From: Ensifer sp. BR816
GTDB lineage: Bacteria > Pseudomonadota > Alphaproteobacteria > Rhizobiales > Rhizobiaceae
Reading direction: 5' to 3'
NCBI RefSeq assembly: GCF_000378985.1
Contig: NZ_KB905370.1
Coordinates: forward strand, 62,001 to 126,000
DNA length: 64,000 bases
Made by a program: the position numbers and the translations under genes. Position 1 is the first letter of the stretch. Every line of letters starts with the position of its first letter. Shown here piece by piece: positions 1 through 8,659 of this stretch. The notes under the pieces are model-generated. The model saw only the letters and a program-made list of their open reading frames with translations, was not told where the DNA came from and ran no database searches.

Positions 1-272
1 GTTGCTTCAAAAAGCGCATTCATGTCTCCGAATAAGATACGCGCTCCAGCGCGGCGCGTACCGGCGGAACGTTCCGAGTTGTCCAGAGTATCGTTATTTG
101 CGCGCGTTCGGGCAATCTCGGAACACCATCATTACGCATTTGTAATGAAAGCAGAATTTGTTGACCGCATCATGGCGCGACCGCACGCCGGCGCTGGACG
201 ATCCCTGTTTACAGCCGCCGCGGCTCGGCTATTCTGTCCATGAAACCGGACGTTGAAACGCGGGAGAGGCAC

Positions 273-1094
273 ATGTGCGATGCATGCGTGATCGAATCGG
301 TAAAACAGCAGATGTTGTCGCGGCGCGGCTTCTTCCGTGCCGCCGCGGTTGGAACGGCGGGCGCCGCGGCCGCCGGCATCGGGGTAGCGTCGCCGGCCCT
401 CGCTGCCGGCCATGCGAACGTCACCGACCTTACCCATGAACTCCATGAAGAGTTTCCGACTTTCTTCGGCCAGCAGCAGTTCTTCCGCGAGCAGAAGTTC
501 AACTTCGCCGAACACACCTTCAACCTGTTCGAGCTCCGGGTGAACGAACATACCGGCACGCATGTCGACGCGCCGCTGCATTTCTCCGCCGACGGCCTGT
601 CGGTGGCCGAGCTGCCGGTCGAAAAACTCGTCGTGCCGCTCTGCGTCGTCGACATTCGCGAGAAGGCCGGGGCCAACCCCGATGCGCAGGTCACGCCGGA
701 CGACATCAAGGCGTGGATCGCCGCCAATGGCGACATCCCGGAAAATGCCTGCGTCGCGATGCTTTCCGGCTGGGCCGACCATGTCGTCACGGAAAAGTTC
801 CGCAATGCCGATGGCGAAGGCAAGCTGCACTTCCCGGGTTTCCATGTCGAAGCCGCCAAGTTCCTGCTCGAGGAGACGAAGGCAGCCGGCATCGCCGTCG
901 ACACGCTCTCCCTCGACCATGGCATTTCACCGGATTTCGCCACCCATCGCGCCTGGCTGCCGGAGGGGCGCTGGGGGCTGGAGGCCGCGGCCAATCTCGA
1001 CAAGCTTCCGGCCAAGGGCGCAACGCTCGTCCTCGGCGCGCCGAAGCACCGCGGCGGCACCGGTGGTCCGGCGCGCGTCTTCGCCCTCGTTTAG
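273..1094 (+). CDS. Tat-exported cyclase-family (PF04199-type) metal-dependent hydrolase
   Basis: A 273-residue protein whose N-terminus carries a twin-arginine signal (SRRGFFRAA, residues 16-24) followed by an alanine-rich hydrophobic stretch and a likely cleavage near residue 44, so it should be exported folded to the periplasm. The HTGTHVD motif at residues 93-99 is the metal-binding signature of the cyclase/kynurenine-formamidase-like family, which hydrolyses amides or cyclic esters; the substrate cannot be read from the sequence. I chose the ATG at 273 over the in-frame ATG at 240 because a GGGAGAGG ribosome site sits just before it and the signal peptide is then normally placed. The next gene, an AhpD-like protein, follows after 21 bases and is probably co-transcribed. 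Confidence 0.8.
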   Translation: MCDACVIESVKQQMLSRRGFFRAAAVGTAGAAAAGIGVASPALAAGHANVTDLTHELHEEFPTFFGQQQFFREQKFNFAEHTFNLFELRVNEHTGTHVDAPLHFSADGLSVAELPVEKLVVPLCVVDIREKAGANPDAQVTPDDIKAWIAANGDIPENACVAMLSGWADHVVTEKFRNADGEGKLHFPGFHVEAAKFLLEETKAAGIAVDTLSLDHGISPDFATHRAWLPEGRWGLEAAANLDKLPAKGATLVLGAPKHRGGTGGPARVFALV

Positions 1095-1115
1095 GAACCG
1101 CGATAAAGGAGCACC

Positions 1116-1547
1116 ATGAGCACCGTCACCCCGCCGCTCGATCCGGAAACCGACCCGCGCGTCAAGGCGGTATTCGACGACATACGCGCCACGCGGAAAT
1201 CGGACTTCATCAACAATATGTGGCTCTGGCTCGCCTTCGATCCGGATCTGCTGGAGCGCACTTGGGCGGAGGCCAAGGCGGTGATGGCGACGCCCTCGGC
1301 GCTCGATCCGCTGGTGAAGGAGATGCTCTATATCGCCGTCTCCGTCACCAATGGCTGCGGCTATTGCATCCATTCGCACACGGCGGCCGCCAAGGCGAAG
1401 GGCATGAGCGAGGCCGAGCACGCCGATCTGCTGCGCGTCATTTCGCTCGCCGCCAAGACCAACCAGCTGGCGACGGCGCTGCAGGTTCCCGTCGATCCTG
1501 TCTTCGACGCGACGCTCCACCGACAGCAGATCAAATTGCAGTCCTAA
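1116..1547 (+). CDS. Carboxymuconolactone decarboxylase / AhpD-family protein
   Basis: A 143-residue cytoplasmic protein with the AhpD-type redox motif CGYCIHSH: cysteines 81 and 84 and histidine 88. Proteins of this family act as alkylhydroperoxidase-like thiol reductants or as gamma-carboxymuconolactone decarboxylases; the intact CxxC with a following histidine favours the peroxidase-like type. An AAAGGAG ribosome site precedes the ATG. It lies 21 bases after the exported cyclase-family hydrolase and before uvrD, with about 100 bases and no clear terminator between it and uvrD. Whether it works with the upstream hydrolase is unknown. Confidence 0.8.
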   Translation: MSTVTPPLDPETDPRVKAVFDDIRATRKSDFINNMWLWLAFDPDLLERTWAEAKAVMATPSALDPLVKEMLYIAVSVTNGCGYCIHSHTAAAKAKGMSEAEHADLLRVISLAAKTNQLATALQVPVDPVFDATLHRQQIKLQS

Positions 1548-1650
1548 AACACCAGTCTTTCCACAGGCTTGCCCAGATCCGTCGAGACTCCGGAATAAAA
1601 GAAGAACATCCTTTCTGGCCTTTCGGTCCCGAATCACTACATTGGGCCGC

Positions 1651-4275
1651 ATGAGCAAAGGTTTCGACGACATTCCCTTCTTCGATGAGGAGCCGGCGCC
1701 GCGCAAACCTGCGCCTGCCGCCGGCGGCATCGCCGCGCGCGCCATGGCCGCCCGCGACAAGGCGCAGCGGCCGGACTATCTCTCCGGTCTCAACCCGGAA
1801 CAGCGAGAAGCTGTGGAAACGCTGGATGGCCCGGTCCTGGTGCTTGCCGGCGCCGGCACCGGCAAGACGCGGGTGCTCACCACCCGCATCGCCCATATCC
1901 TGTCGGCCGGCCGCGCCTACCCGTCGCAGATCCTCGCAGTGACCTTCACCAACAAGGCGGCGCGCGAGATGAAGGAGCGCATCGGCGTGCTCGTCGGCCA
2001 TGCGGTCGAAGGCATGCCCTGGCTCGGCACCTTCCACTCGATCGGCGTCAAGCTCCTGCGCCGCCATGCCGAACTCGTCGGCCTGAGGTCCGATTTCACC
2101 ATCCTCGATACCGACGACGTCGTGCGCCTGATCAAGCAGCTCATCCAGGCCGAGGGCCTCGACGACAAGCGCTGGCCGGCCAAGCAGTTCGCCGGGATGA
2201 TCGACACCTGGAAGAACAAGGGCCTCGACCCGGCGCAGATACCCGAGGGAGACGCCCGCGCCTTCGCCAACGGCAAGGGCCGGGAGCTCTACGCCGCCTA
2301 CCAGAACCGGCTGCTGACGCTGAACGCCTGCGACTTCGGCGACCTGCTGCTGCATCCGATCCGCATGTTCCGCGCCAACCCGGACGTGCTCAAGGACTAT
2401 CACGACAAGTTCCGCTATATCCTCGTCGACGAGTATCAGGATACCAACACGGCGCAATATATGTGGCTGCGGCTTCTGGCGCAGCGGCCGCAAGCTGCCC
2501 GGGAAAAAGACCCCTCCCCAACCCCTCCCCACGAGGGGGAGGGGCAGGAGCGTGTGGCCGCCTCCGGCACCCAATCGGAACACAGAAATGAACGCCAGTC
2601 GGCGCGGCAATCTAGCCCCTCCCCCTTGTGGGGAGGGGTTGGGGAGGGGAAATCCCGCAGCACGACCGAGGCGAAACCCCATGTCAACATCTGCTGCGTC
2701 GGCGACGACGACCAGTCGATCTACGGCTGGCGCGGTGCCGAGGTCGATAATATTCTCCGCTTCGAGAAGGATTTTCCCGGCGCCAAGGTCATTAAGCTCG
2801 AGCGCAACTACCGCTCGACCGAGCATATCCTCGGTGCCGCCGCCCATCTGATCGCCCACAACGAGGGCCGGCTTGGCAAGACGCTCTTCACCGAGCGCAG
2901 TCACCCGGACGACGAGAAGGTGCATGTCCATGCGGCCTGGGATTCCGAAGAGGAAGCCCGCGCCGTCGGCGAGGAGATCGAACAGCTCCAGCGCCAGAAG
3001 CACAATCTGAACGACATGGCGATCCTGGTGCGCGCCTCCTTCCAGATGCGCGAATTCGAAGACCGCTTCGTCACGCTCGGCCTCAATTATCGCGTCATCG
3101 GCGGGCCGCGCTTCTACGAGCGCCTCGAAATCCGCGACGCCATGGCCTATTTCCGCCTCGTCTGCCAGCCGGCCGATGACCTCGCCTTCGAGCGCATCAT
3201 CAACACGCCGAAACGCGGGCTGGGCGACACGACCGTTCGCAACCTACACGATTATGCCCGCGCCCGCGATGTCCCGATGCTGGCCGCCGCTACCGAGATC
3301 ATCGAAACCGACGAGCTGAAGCCGAAGGCGCGCAAGGCGCTCTTCGACGTCGTCACCGATTTCCGCCGCTGGCAGACGCTGCTCGAAACGACGCCGCATA
3401 CGGAGCTTGCCGAGCAGATCCTCGACGAAAGCGGCTACACGGCGATGTGGCAGGCGGACAAGTCGGCCGAGGCGCCGGGACGGCTTGAAAACCTCAAGGA
3501 ACTTATCCGCTCGATGGAGGCCTTCGAGTCGATGCGCGGTTTCCTCGAGCATGTCGCGCTCGTCATGGATGTCGAGCAGAACGAGGACATGGATGCCGTG
3601 TCGATTATGACCCTGCATTCCGCTAAGGGCCTGGAATTCGACACCGTCTTCCTGCCTGGCTGGGAGGAAGGCCTCTTTCCGCATCAGCGCGCTCTCGACG
3701 AGGGCGGCCGCGCCGGCCTCGAGGAGGAGCGCCGCCTCGCCTATGTCGGCATCACCCGGGCCAAGCGCCGCTGCCATATCTGGTTCGTCTCGAACCGCCG
3801 CATCCATGGCCTCTGGCAGTCGACGATGCCGTCGCGCTTCCTCGACGAGTTGCCGATCGACCATGTCGAAGTCGCCGAGCAGGACGTCTCCTATGGCGGC
3901 TACAATCGCGGCGGTTACGGTCAATCGCGCTTCGACAAGGCCGACCCATTCGAAAACACCTACCAGACGCCCGGCTGGAAACGCGCTCAGCAGCATCGCA
4001 CGGACGCCACCCGCGACAACTGGGGCAGCCGCTCCGGCCATGCCGTCGAGCGCATCGGCTACGGTGAATCAGGCCCCCGAACCCGCACCATCGAGGGCGA
4101 GTTGATCGCCAAGTCGACGACCGCAGAACCCTCGCGCTTCAGTGTCGGCGACCGCGTCTTCCACCTCAAATTCGGCAACGGCAACATTGCCGCGATCGAA
4201 GGCAACAAGCTGACGATCGATTTCGACCGCGCCGGCCAGAAGCGAGTGCTGGATGGCTTTGTGGAAAGGGTGTGA
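1651..4275 (+). CDS. uvrD: UvrD/PcrA-type ATP-dependent DNA helicase with an in-frame palindromic insertion
   Basis: A superfamily 1A 3'-5' DNA helicase of 874 residues, acting in nucleotide excision and mismatch repair. Visible motifs: Walker A GAGTGKT near residue 67, motif II DEYQDTN (D260 onward), motif III VGDDDQSIYGWRG near 350, then SAKGLEFD and GITRAKRR in the second RecA-like domain, and a C-terminal Tudor-like tail typical of PcrA. The ATG at 1651 is preferred to the TTG at 1642. Between motifs II and III, roughly residues 284-339 are low-complexity (PSPTPPHEGEG and SPSPLWGGVGEG) and are encoded by a 139-bp palindrome-ended repeat. Without that segment the length would be about 820, nearer the family norm. 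The frame stays open, so the protein is probably made with the extra loop. Confidence 0.93.
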   Translation: MSKGFDDIPFFDEEPAPRKPAPAAGGIAARAMAARDKAQRPDYLSGLNPEQREAVETLDGPVLVLAGAGTGKTRVLTTRIAHILSAGRAYPSQILAVTFTNKAAREMKERIGVLVGHAVEGMPWLGTFHSIGVKLLRRHAELVGLRSDFTILDTDDVVRLIKQLIQAEGLDDKRWPAKQFAGMIDTWKNKGLDPAQIPEGDARAFANGKGRELYAAYQNRLLTLNACDFGDLLLHPIRMFRANPDVLKDYHDKFRYILVDEYQDTNTAQYMWLRLLAQRPQAAREKDPSPTPPHEGEGQERVAASGTQSEHRNERQSARQSSPSPLWGGVGEGKSRSTTEAKPHVNICCVGDDDQSIYGWRGAEVDNILRFEKDFPGAKVIKLERNYRSTEHILGAAAHLIAHNEGRLGKTLFTERSHPDDEKVHVHAAWDSEEEARAVGEEIEQLQRQKHNLNDMAILVRASFQMREFEDRFVTLGLNYRVIGGPRFYERLEIRDAMAYFRLVCQPADDLAFERIINTPKRGLGDTTVRNLHDYARARDVPMLAAATEIIETDELKPKARKALFDVVTDFRRWQTLLETTPHTELAEQILDESGYTAMWQADKSAEAPGRLENLKELIRSMEAFESMRGFLEHVALVMDVEQNEDMDAVSIMTLHSAKGLEFDTVFLPGWEEGLFPHQRALDEGGRAGLEEERRLAYVGITRAKRRCHIWFVSNRRIHGLWQSTMPSRFLDELPIDHVEVAEQDVSYGGYNRGGYGQSRFDKADPFENTYQTPGWKRAQQHRTDATRDNWGSRSGHAVERIGYGESGPRTRTIEGELIAKSTTAEPSRFSVGDRVFHLKFGNGNIAAIEGNKLTIDFDRAGQKRVLDGFVERV
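2511..2649. repeat. 139-bp palindrome-ended repeat element inserted in frame in uvrD
   Basis: Two 35-nt arms, 2511-2545 and 2615-2649, are inverted copies of each other with a single mismatch. Each is built of CCCCTCCCC/GGGGAGGGG blocks, and they flank a 69-nt centre of different composition. Weaker complementarity continues outward (CTGC..GGGA against TCCCGCAG). The arm sequence resembles a repeat I remember as common between genes in rhizobial genomes; that is recollection, not a search. It resembles the behaviour of Rickettsia palindromic elements, which also insert in frame. Confidence 0.85.
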
Positions 4276-4287
4276 GGGAAAGTGCCC

Positions 4288-4749
4288 TCAAATCACCATC
4301 CGGTACATCACGAAGCCGGATTTCTCCGCCACCTTGTCGTAGAGCCGCATCGACTTGACGTTCGTCTCGTGCGTCAGCCAGTAAACACGCGAGGTGCCCG
4401 CGCGCCTCGCTGCGTCGAAGACCCCGTTGATCAGCGCCTCGCCGACCCCGCCGCCGCGCGCCGCCTCGTTGATGAAGAGGTCCTGGAGATAGCAGTTCGG
4501 CTGGATTGCGGTGGTGGTGCGGTGAAAGATGAAGTGAGTGAGCCCGACCAGCCGGCCCTTCTTCTCTGCAACCAGCGCATGCATCGGCTCATAGGCGTCG
4601 AAGAAGCGCGACCAGGTCATGCCGGTGATGTCCGGTGCGAGCGCGCTGTCGCCCGCGCGTCCGTAAAAGGCATTGTAGCCTTCCCAGAGCGACAGCCACT
4701 GATCATAGTCGCTCCGGACGACCGGGCGGATGGAGAGGTTTTCACTCAT
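4288..4749 (-). CDS. GNAT-family N-acetyltransferase
   Basis: A 153-residue protein with the GNAT fold: an N-terminal strand IRPVVRSDYDQW, a central LVGLTHFIFH segment, and the acetyl-CoA loop region ending in RGGGVGEALINGVFDAARR, followed by VYWLTHETN. It should transfer an acetyl group from acetyl-CoA to an amine on an unknown small molecule or protein. The reading frame is open to 4848, but the ATG at 4749 gives the normal GNAT start and a typical length. It converges on uvrD with only 12 bases between the stops, and it is read in the same direction as the phosphoribosyltransferase gene upstream. Confidence 0.8.
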   Translation of the reverse strand: MSENLSIRPVVRSDYDQWLSLWEGYNAFYGRAGDSALAPDITGMTWSRFFDAYEPMHALVAEKKGRLVGLTHFIFHRTTTAIQPNCYLQDLFINEAARGGGVGEALINGVFDAARRAGTSRVYWLTHETNVKSMRLYDKVAEKSGFVMYRMVI

Positions 4750-4834
4750 TGTCGAACCTACCGGAAGGGCCGTTACGGGGCGCCAGCATAACCCTTGATA
4801 TCGGCGAGGTCCATGCGCAGCCGCACGCCGTCCG

Positions 4835-5527
4835 TCACTGATTTTCAACCGAACCCGCCGAGGCGATTTCTTCGCCTTTCACGCGCCGCATCAGTGCGAT
4901 CACCTCCGCGTCGGTGGTTTGCTCGAAGTCGTCGTAGTAAATGCTGACGGCGTGAAAAGGGTGAGGCGTTGCCAGGCAGATCACCCGCTCCACTTGCCGG
5001 CGAAGGCTGGCGATCGCGCTCGGCGGAGCCACCGGGACGGCGACCATAAGCGCCGTGGCCCCCGCCTTCCGGAGCGCCTGAACGGCGGCCCTTACCGTGC
5101 CGCCGGTGGCGATCCCGTCGTCGACGATGATGACATTGCGCCCCTCCGGCGAAACGCGCGGCCGGTCCCCGAGGTAAAGCCTGCGGCGACGCTCCAGTTC
5201 GAGGCGCTGGCGTGCAGTTTCGGCCTCGAGATAGGCCTCGGACGGCTTGACCAGGCGCATCGCCTCGGCGTTGAGGACCACTTGTGGTTCGTCGCCATCG
5301 ACAAGTGCGCCGAGGCCGAACTCGGCATGTCCCGGAGCGCCGATCTTCCGCACGATCAGGAGCTCGAGCGGGGCACCGAGGATCGCCGCCGCCTCGCAGG
5401 CAACCGGCACGCCGCCGCGCGGCAGCGCCATCACAAGCGGATCGGCGAAGCCCTCCCGCGCGATCGCCACGCCGAGCCTTCGGCCTGCGTCGATCCGGTC
5501 TGAAAAGCAGAGGTTCTCATGGGACAT
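4835..5527 (-). CDS. Phosphoribosyltransferase-family protein
   Basis: A 230-residue cytoplasmic protein with the type I phosphoribosyltransferase PRPP loop VIIVDDGIATGGT, and an N-terminal LPRGGVPVACEAA segment typical of the stand-alone PRTase-like proteins found near stress genes. The substrate base is unknown; these proteins are usually annotated only as phosphoribosyltransferase-like. An ATG at 5527 preceded by a GGAG is chosen over upstream in-frame starts, whose translation is arginine/proline-rich and does not look like protein. The gene ends 86 bases before the acetyltransferase start. The basal PRTase fold seems complete. Confidence 0.82.
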   Translation of the reverse strand: MSHENLCFSDRIDAGRRLGVAIAREGFADPLVMALPRGGVPVACEAAAILGAPLELLIVRKIGAPGHAEFGLGALVDGDEPQVVLNAEAMRLVKPSEAYLEAETARQRLELERRRRLYLGDRPRVSPEGRNVIIVDDGIATGGTVRAAVQALRKAGATALMVAVPVAPPSAIASLRRQVERVICLATPHPFHAVSIYYDDFEQTTDAEVIALMRRVKGEEIASAGSVENQ

Positions 5528-5800
5528 GGCGCACGCTCCGGACCATCGTCTGACGATGCATATCGCAAGGGCGATCGGCCATTCAGGCTCCATGGATCGA
5601 CCGAGACCCTGCCCTCCTGGACCTGGACCCATTGACCCGGTCCGAGATTTTCGTTCGCAACCAATGCGAGAAAGGCAGAACGCTCAAATTGCAGCGAATT
5701 TGGCCGGCCTTCGTTAATACGGCACCGCTACGAATTTGATCACGCATACCGCTGGCCCGAAAGCCAACCTTTGTATTTTAGCACGACAGGCCGTTTCGAA

Positions 5801-7036
5801 ATGAGCATTTTTCCTGCCATATCGGTCATTGCGCTTTTGGCACTCCTGCCCGCCCTTCTACGCCTGCGAAGCTCCGAAGCCTTGGGCGCCCGGGAATTCT
5901 CGATCGCATGCGCACTATCCGCGATTGCAATGCCTCTCCTGCTGGCGGCGACGTCGTTGCACGTGCCGCTGGTCGCCATGCCCGGCTATGCGGCGTTGAT
6001 AGCTGCCTTCTGCGCCCTCCTTTTTGGCCTTCGCCGGCTCATGGACGCAAGGATTTCTACCGGCGCCTGCGCCGCACTCACATCTGCGGCAGCCGCGGCC
6101 GGGTTTCTTATCGGTTTGAGTGGTCAAGACAGCTTCGGTGGACGCATGATCGTCATCACGGGCTGCGGCGCCGCTTTCCTCGTCGTCATCGGCCTGCCAA
6201 GCCTTGACGGGCGGGCGAAAGACAACCCAACGTTCCGGGCCGCGGTTATCGGCTTGCTGACGATCGCCTTTGCGGGGCTGGTCAACGCCGTGGGTTCCAC
6301 GCCGGAAACGTCGCTTGGCCTCACCGCCTTCCCCGCGTTCATCTTCGAATTTTCGCTCGCCTTCCTGCAGATCGTCTTCCTCCCCGCCCTTTTCGTCTCC
6401 ATGATCCTGACGATTGAAAATCGCGTCATCGCCGGCCTGAGGACGATGCTCGCTCGCGACCCGCTGACCGGCGCAATGTCGCGCAGAGCGCTGATCGAAG
6501 ACGGAGAACGGGCGCTCGCCGACTGCCTTGGTCATCAGCGGCCGGCAGCTTTCCTCCAGCTCGATCTCGATTATTTCAAGCAGATCAACGACCACTACGG
6601 CCACGCTTGCGGTGACATGGCGCTCTCCCATTTCGTGGAGACGGTTTCAGTATTTCTCGATGGGCTCGGTATTTTCGGACGGATTGGCGGCGAGGAATTC
6701 GGGATCCTGCTGCCGGACCATACGGAAGAACAGGCGGCAGCCGTCGCCGAGGCGATCTGCCGCACAGTGCGCGATACGCCGGTCGGCCGGGCGCATCAGC
6801 GCATCCGCTTGACGGTCAGCATCGGCATCGCCGCCGCAGCGCCCGGCGACACGATCATGGACGTGATGATCCGCGCGGACCTGGCGCTCTATGATTCCAA
6901 GGCCGATGGACGTGATCGCTGCTCGATCGCCAAGCATCGCCAGATCGATGCCAGCGCCCGGGCACTTGCTGCGGCCGCCGCGCAGTTGCGACAGGCCGGC
7001 TTCGTCCAACAGGAGCAGTTGCGACAGACCGCATGA
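5801..7036 (+). CDS. Membrane-anchored diguanylate cyclase (GGDEF)
   Basis: A 411-residue protein whose first ~210 residues are strongly hydrophobic and hold five to seven transmembrane helices, followed by a cytoplasmic GGDEF domain beginning at RDPLTGAMSRR. The active-site loop is GGEEF at residues 296-300 (RIGGEEFGILLPD), which keeps the residues needed to make cyclic di-GMP from two GTP. The inhibitory I-site RxxD expected five residues before the loop is absent, since the sequence there is LDGLGIFGR, so product feedback may be weak. There is no EAL domain. The ATG at 5801 is chosen over a TTG at 5771. It stands alone between a divergent phosphoribosyltransferase gene and a CreA-family gene. 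Confidence 0.88.
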   Translation: MSIFPAISVIALLALLPALLRLRSSEALGAREFSIACALSAIAMPLLLAATSLHVPLVAMPGYAALIAAFCALLFGLRRLMDARISTGACAALTSAAAAAGFLIGLSGQDSFGGRMIVITGCGAAFLVVIGLPSLDGRAKDNPTFRAAVIGLLTIAFAGLVNAVGSTPETSLGLTAFPAFIFEFSLAFLQIVFLPALFVSMILTIENRVIAGLRTMLARDPLTGAMSRRALIEDGERALADCLGHQRPAAFLQLDLDYFKQINDHYGHACGDMALSHFVETVSVFLDGLGIFGRIGGEEFGILLPDHTEEQAAAVAEAICRTVRDTPVGRAHQRIRLTVSIGIAAAAPGDTIMDVMIRADLALYDSKADGRDRCSIAKHRQIDASARALAAAAAQLRQAGFVQQEQLRQTA

Positions 7037-7121
7037 GGCGCCGAAGCAACACGGGCTCCCGGCGTCTTGCATTGCCAACGCTACCACCTATGTGAACGGT
7101 GCTGCCCATTGGAGGATACCC

Positions 7122-7622
7122 ATGTCCCGCCGCACCCGCACCCTGCTTCTCGCCGCCTCCCTCGCCCTGTCGGCCACGGCCGCCCTGCCCGCCCGCGCCG
7201 AGACGGTCGGCAAAGTCGGCGTCGACTGGCTCGGCAACGATATCAAGATCGATGCGGTGCGCGACCCGAAGGTCAGCGGCGTCACCTGCCACGTCACCTA
7301 TTTCGACCGCAGCGTCATCGACCGTCTGAAGAACGGCAACTGGTTCGAGGATCCCTCGAACAATTCGATCGCCTGCCGCCAGACGGGGCCGATCAGCATC
7401 GGCGACATCGATCTTTCGAACGAAGGAGAGGAAGTTTTCCGTTCCGGCCTGTCGCTGATCTGGAAGGACCTCCTGGTGACCCGCATCTACGACAAGGCGA
7501 ACGACACGCTGATCTATTTGGCGCACTCGCGTCAGATAACGGACGGGTCGGCGAAAATGTCGATTACGACCGTGCCGCTCTTCGGCCAGACGGTCACCTG
7601 GGAAAAGGGCCAGCCCCAATAG
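7122..7622 (+). CDS. creA: CreA-family periplasmic protein
   Basis: A 166-residue exported protein. A Sec signal peptide covers about the first 26 residues (MSRRTRTLLLAASLALSA, cleaved after ARA). The mature part carries the features I know from CreA: an opening GKVGVDWLGNDIKIDAVRDPKV, a cysteine pair (in VTCHVTYFDR and NSIACRQTGPI), and VFRSGLSLIWKDLLVTRIYD. CreA is widespread in proteobacteria but its function is unknown. A GGAGGA ribosome site at 7111-7116 fixes the start. It stands alone; the two small secreted proteins that follow are on the other strand. Confidence 0.85.
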   Translation: MSRRTRTLLLAASLALSATAALPARAETVGKVGVDWLGNDIKIDAVRDPKVSGVTCHVTYFDRSVIDRLKNGNWFEDPSNNSIACRQTGPISIGDIDLSNEGEEVFRSGLSLIWKDLLVTRIYDKANDTLIYLAHSRQITDGSAKMSITTVPLFGQTVTWEKGQPQ

Positions 7623-7697
7623 AGACCGCCGTCGCGATCGATCGCGGCGGCGGTACAGAGGTCTTCAAAGCGAGACGAAAGCTGATCGCTCAAGCCC

Positions 7698-8000
7698 TCA
7701 GGGCGTCGGCGGGATAATGCCGCGATAGTACTGGCCCTCGCCGGCCTCGTACCTTTCCTGATAAGTCATACCCCTGCTGGGGGAAACGCGCTGGCCGTCG
7801 ATGCTGCCCGTCGGCATGACATCGACATTCGACGGAGCGGCCCTACGGGGCATCAGCACACGCGTGCTGTTCTGCGTCCCGGGAGGGTTGTTCGCATCAA
7901 TGCCTTGATAATAACTGTCCGCAAGGGCCGGCGCGGCAACACCAGCAAGCGCGGACGAGAGGACGAATGCGGCGAATGAAGTTCGTAGAGAAACTCTCAT
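7698..8000 (-). CDS. Small secreted protein, paralogue A of a tandem pair
   Basis: A 100-residue protein with a clear Sec signal peptide (hydrophobic AAFVLSSALAGVAAPALA, cleaved before DSYYQG). The mature chain is short and polar: YYQGIDANNPPGTQN near the start, PTGSIDG in the middle and GQYYRGIIPPTP at the end. I do not recognise a family. The neighbour at 8276-8659 has the same order of motifs, so the two arose by tandem duplication. It should be periplasmic or extracellular. Confidence 0.65.
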   Translation of the reverse strand: MRVSLRTSFAAFVLSSALAGVAAPALADSYYQGIDANNPPGTQNSTRVLMPRRAAPSNVDVMPTGSIDGQRVSPSRGMTYQERYEAGEGQYYRGIIPPTP

Positions 8001-8275
8001 GGCGTTAGCTCCTATCTCCGTTCAGCATCCTCGCCTCCAGACGGATGCAAAGTGGCAGCATACGGCCTCCTAACGGATGCTGCAGTTACCAGCATAACAC
8101 CTTTCAAAGCGCTGGCTTCCTTCGACCAGTCAATGTTTCGTCACGTTTGCTCATGCAACCGTGAAGCAGATTAAGCAACTTTAACTTGACGCATAGCTTT
8201 GCCCGCTGCGGTTACGCCGCTGCCTTGTCGCCGAACACCAGGGATGCGCTGACCGGATGCCGGGCTCTCAGCGAA

Positions 8276-8659
8276 TTAGGGAACCGGAGCCGGAGGGATG
8301 ATACCCTGGTAGTAGTCGCCCTGACCGCCACCCTGATACTCGTTCTCGTAGTGCTCGCGAATCTCGGAGGGGGATTGGCCGTAAATGCCCAGCGGCACAG
8401 GCTCAACATAAATGCTGCCCGTCGGTGCCGGGTCGACATAGATACTGCCGGTCGGTGCCGGATCGACATAGACATCGCGCTCGACATAGTAGGGGCTCTC
8501 AACCATGGGAACGAACATCGATCCTCTGTTCTGGGTCCCCGGCGGATGATGCGGGTCGATACCCTCATAAAAGCCGTTCGCAAAGGCCGGTGCGGCAGCG
8601 CCGGCAAGAATGGATGAGAGGGCAAATGCGGCGAATGATGCTCTCAGCGAAACTCTCAT
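8276..8659 (-). CDS. Small secreted protein, paralogue B with internal PAPTGSIY repeats
   Basis: A 127-residue protein with a Sec signal peptide (AAFALSSILAGAAAPAFA, cleaved before NGFYEG). It repeats the plan of the downstream paralogue: FYEGIDPHHPPGTQN, then PTGSIYVDP, then GDYYQGIIPPAP. The middle holds a short internal tandem array, VDPAPTGSIY twice and a degenerate third unit VEPVPLGIY, which explains most of the length difference. The family is unknown to me. The ATG at 8659 matches the position of the paralogue's start; an upstream in-frame ATG at 8686 would add nine residues in front of the signal peptide. Confidence 0.65.
   Translation of the reverse strand: MRVSLRASFAAFALSSILAGAAAPAFANGFYEGIDPHHPPGTQNRGSMFVPMVESPYYVERDVYVDPAPTGSIYVDPAPTGSIYVEPVPLGIYGQSPSEIREHYENEYQGGGQGDYYQGIIPPAPVP

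Noticed and set aside
22-243. 73-codon frame at the left edge
   Set aside because: No ribosome site or recognisable sequence, and composition of the frame is like the other shadow frames. I see nothing else in the first 270 bases.
2511-2649. The extra segment of UvrD as an intein
   Set aside because: It is only about 50 residues, has no splicing motifs or terminal Cys/Ser and His-Asn, and is built of repeat DNA.
7625-7654. GC-rich near-palindrome after the creA-family gene as a terminator
   Set aside because: The stem has mismatches in the middle and no T run follows; it may be only a chance GATC/CGCG-rich stretch.
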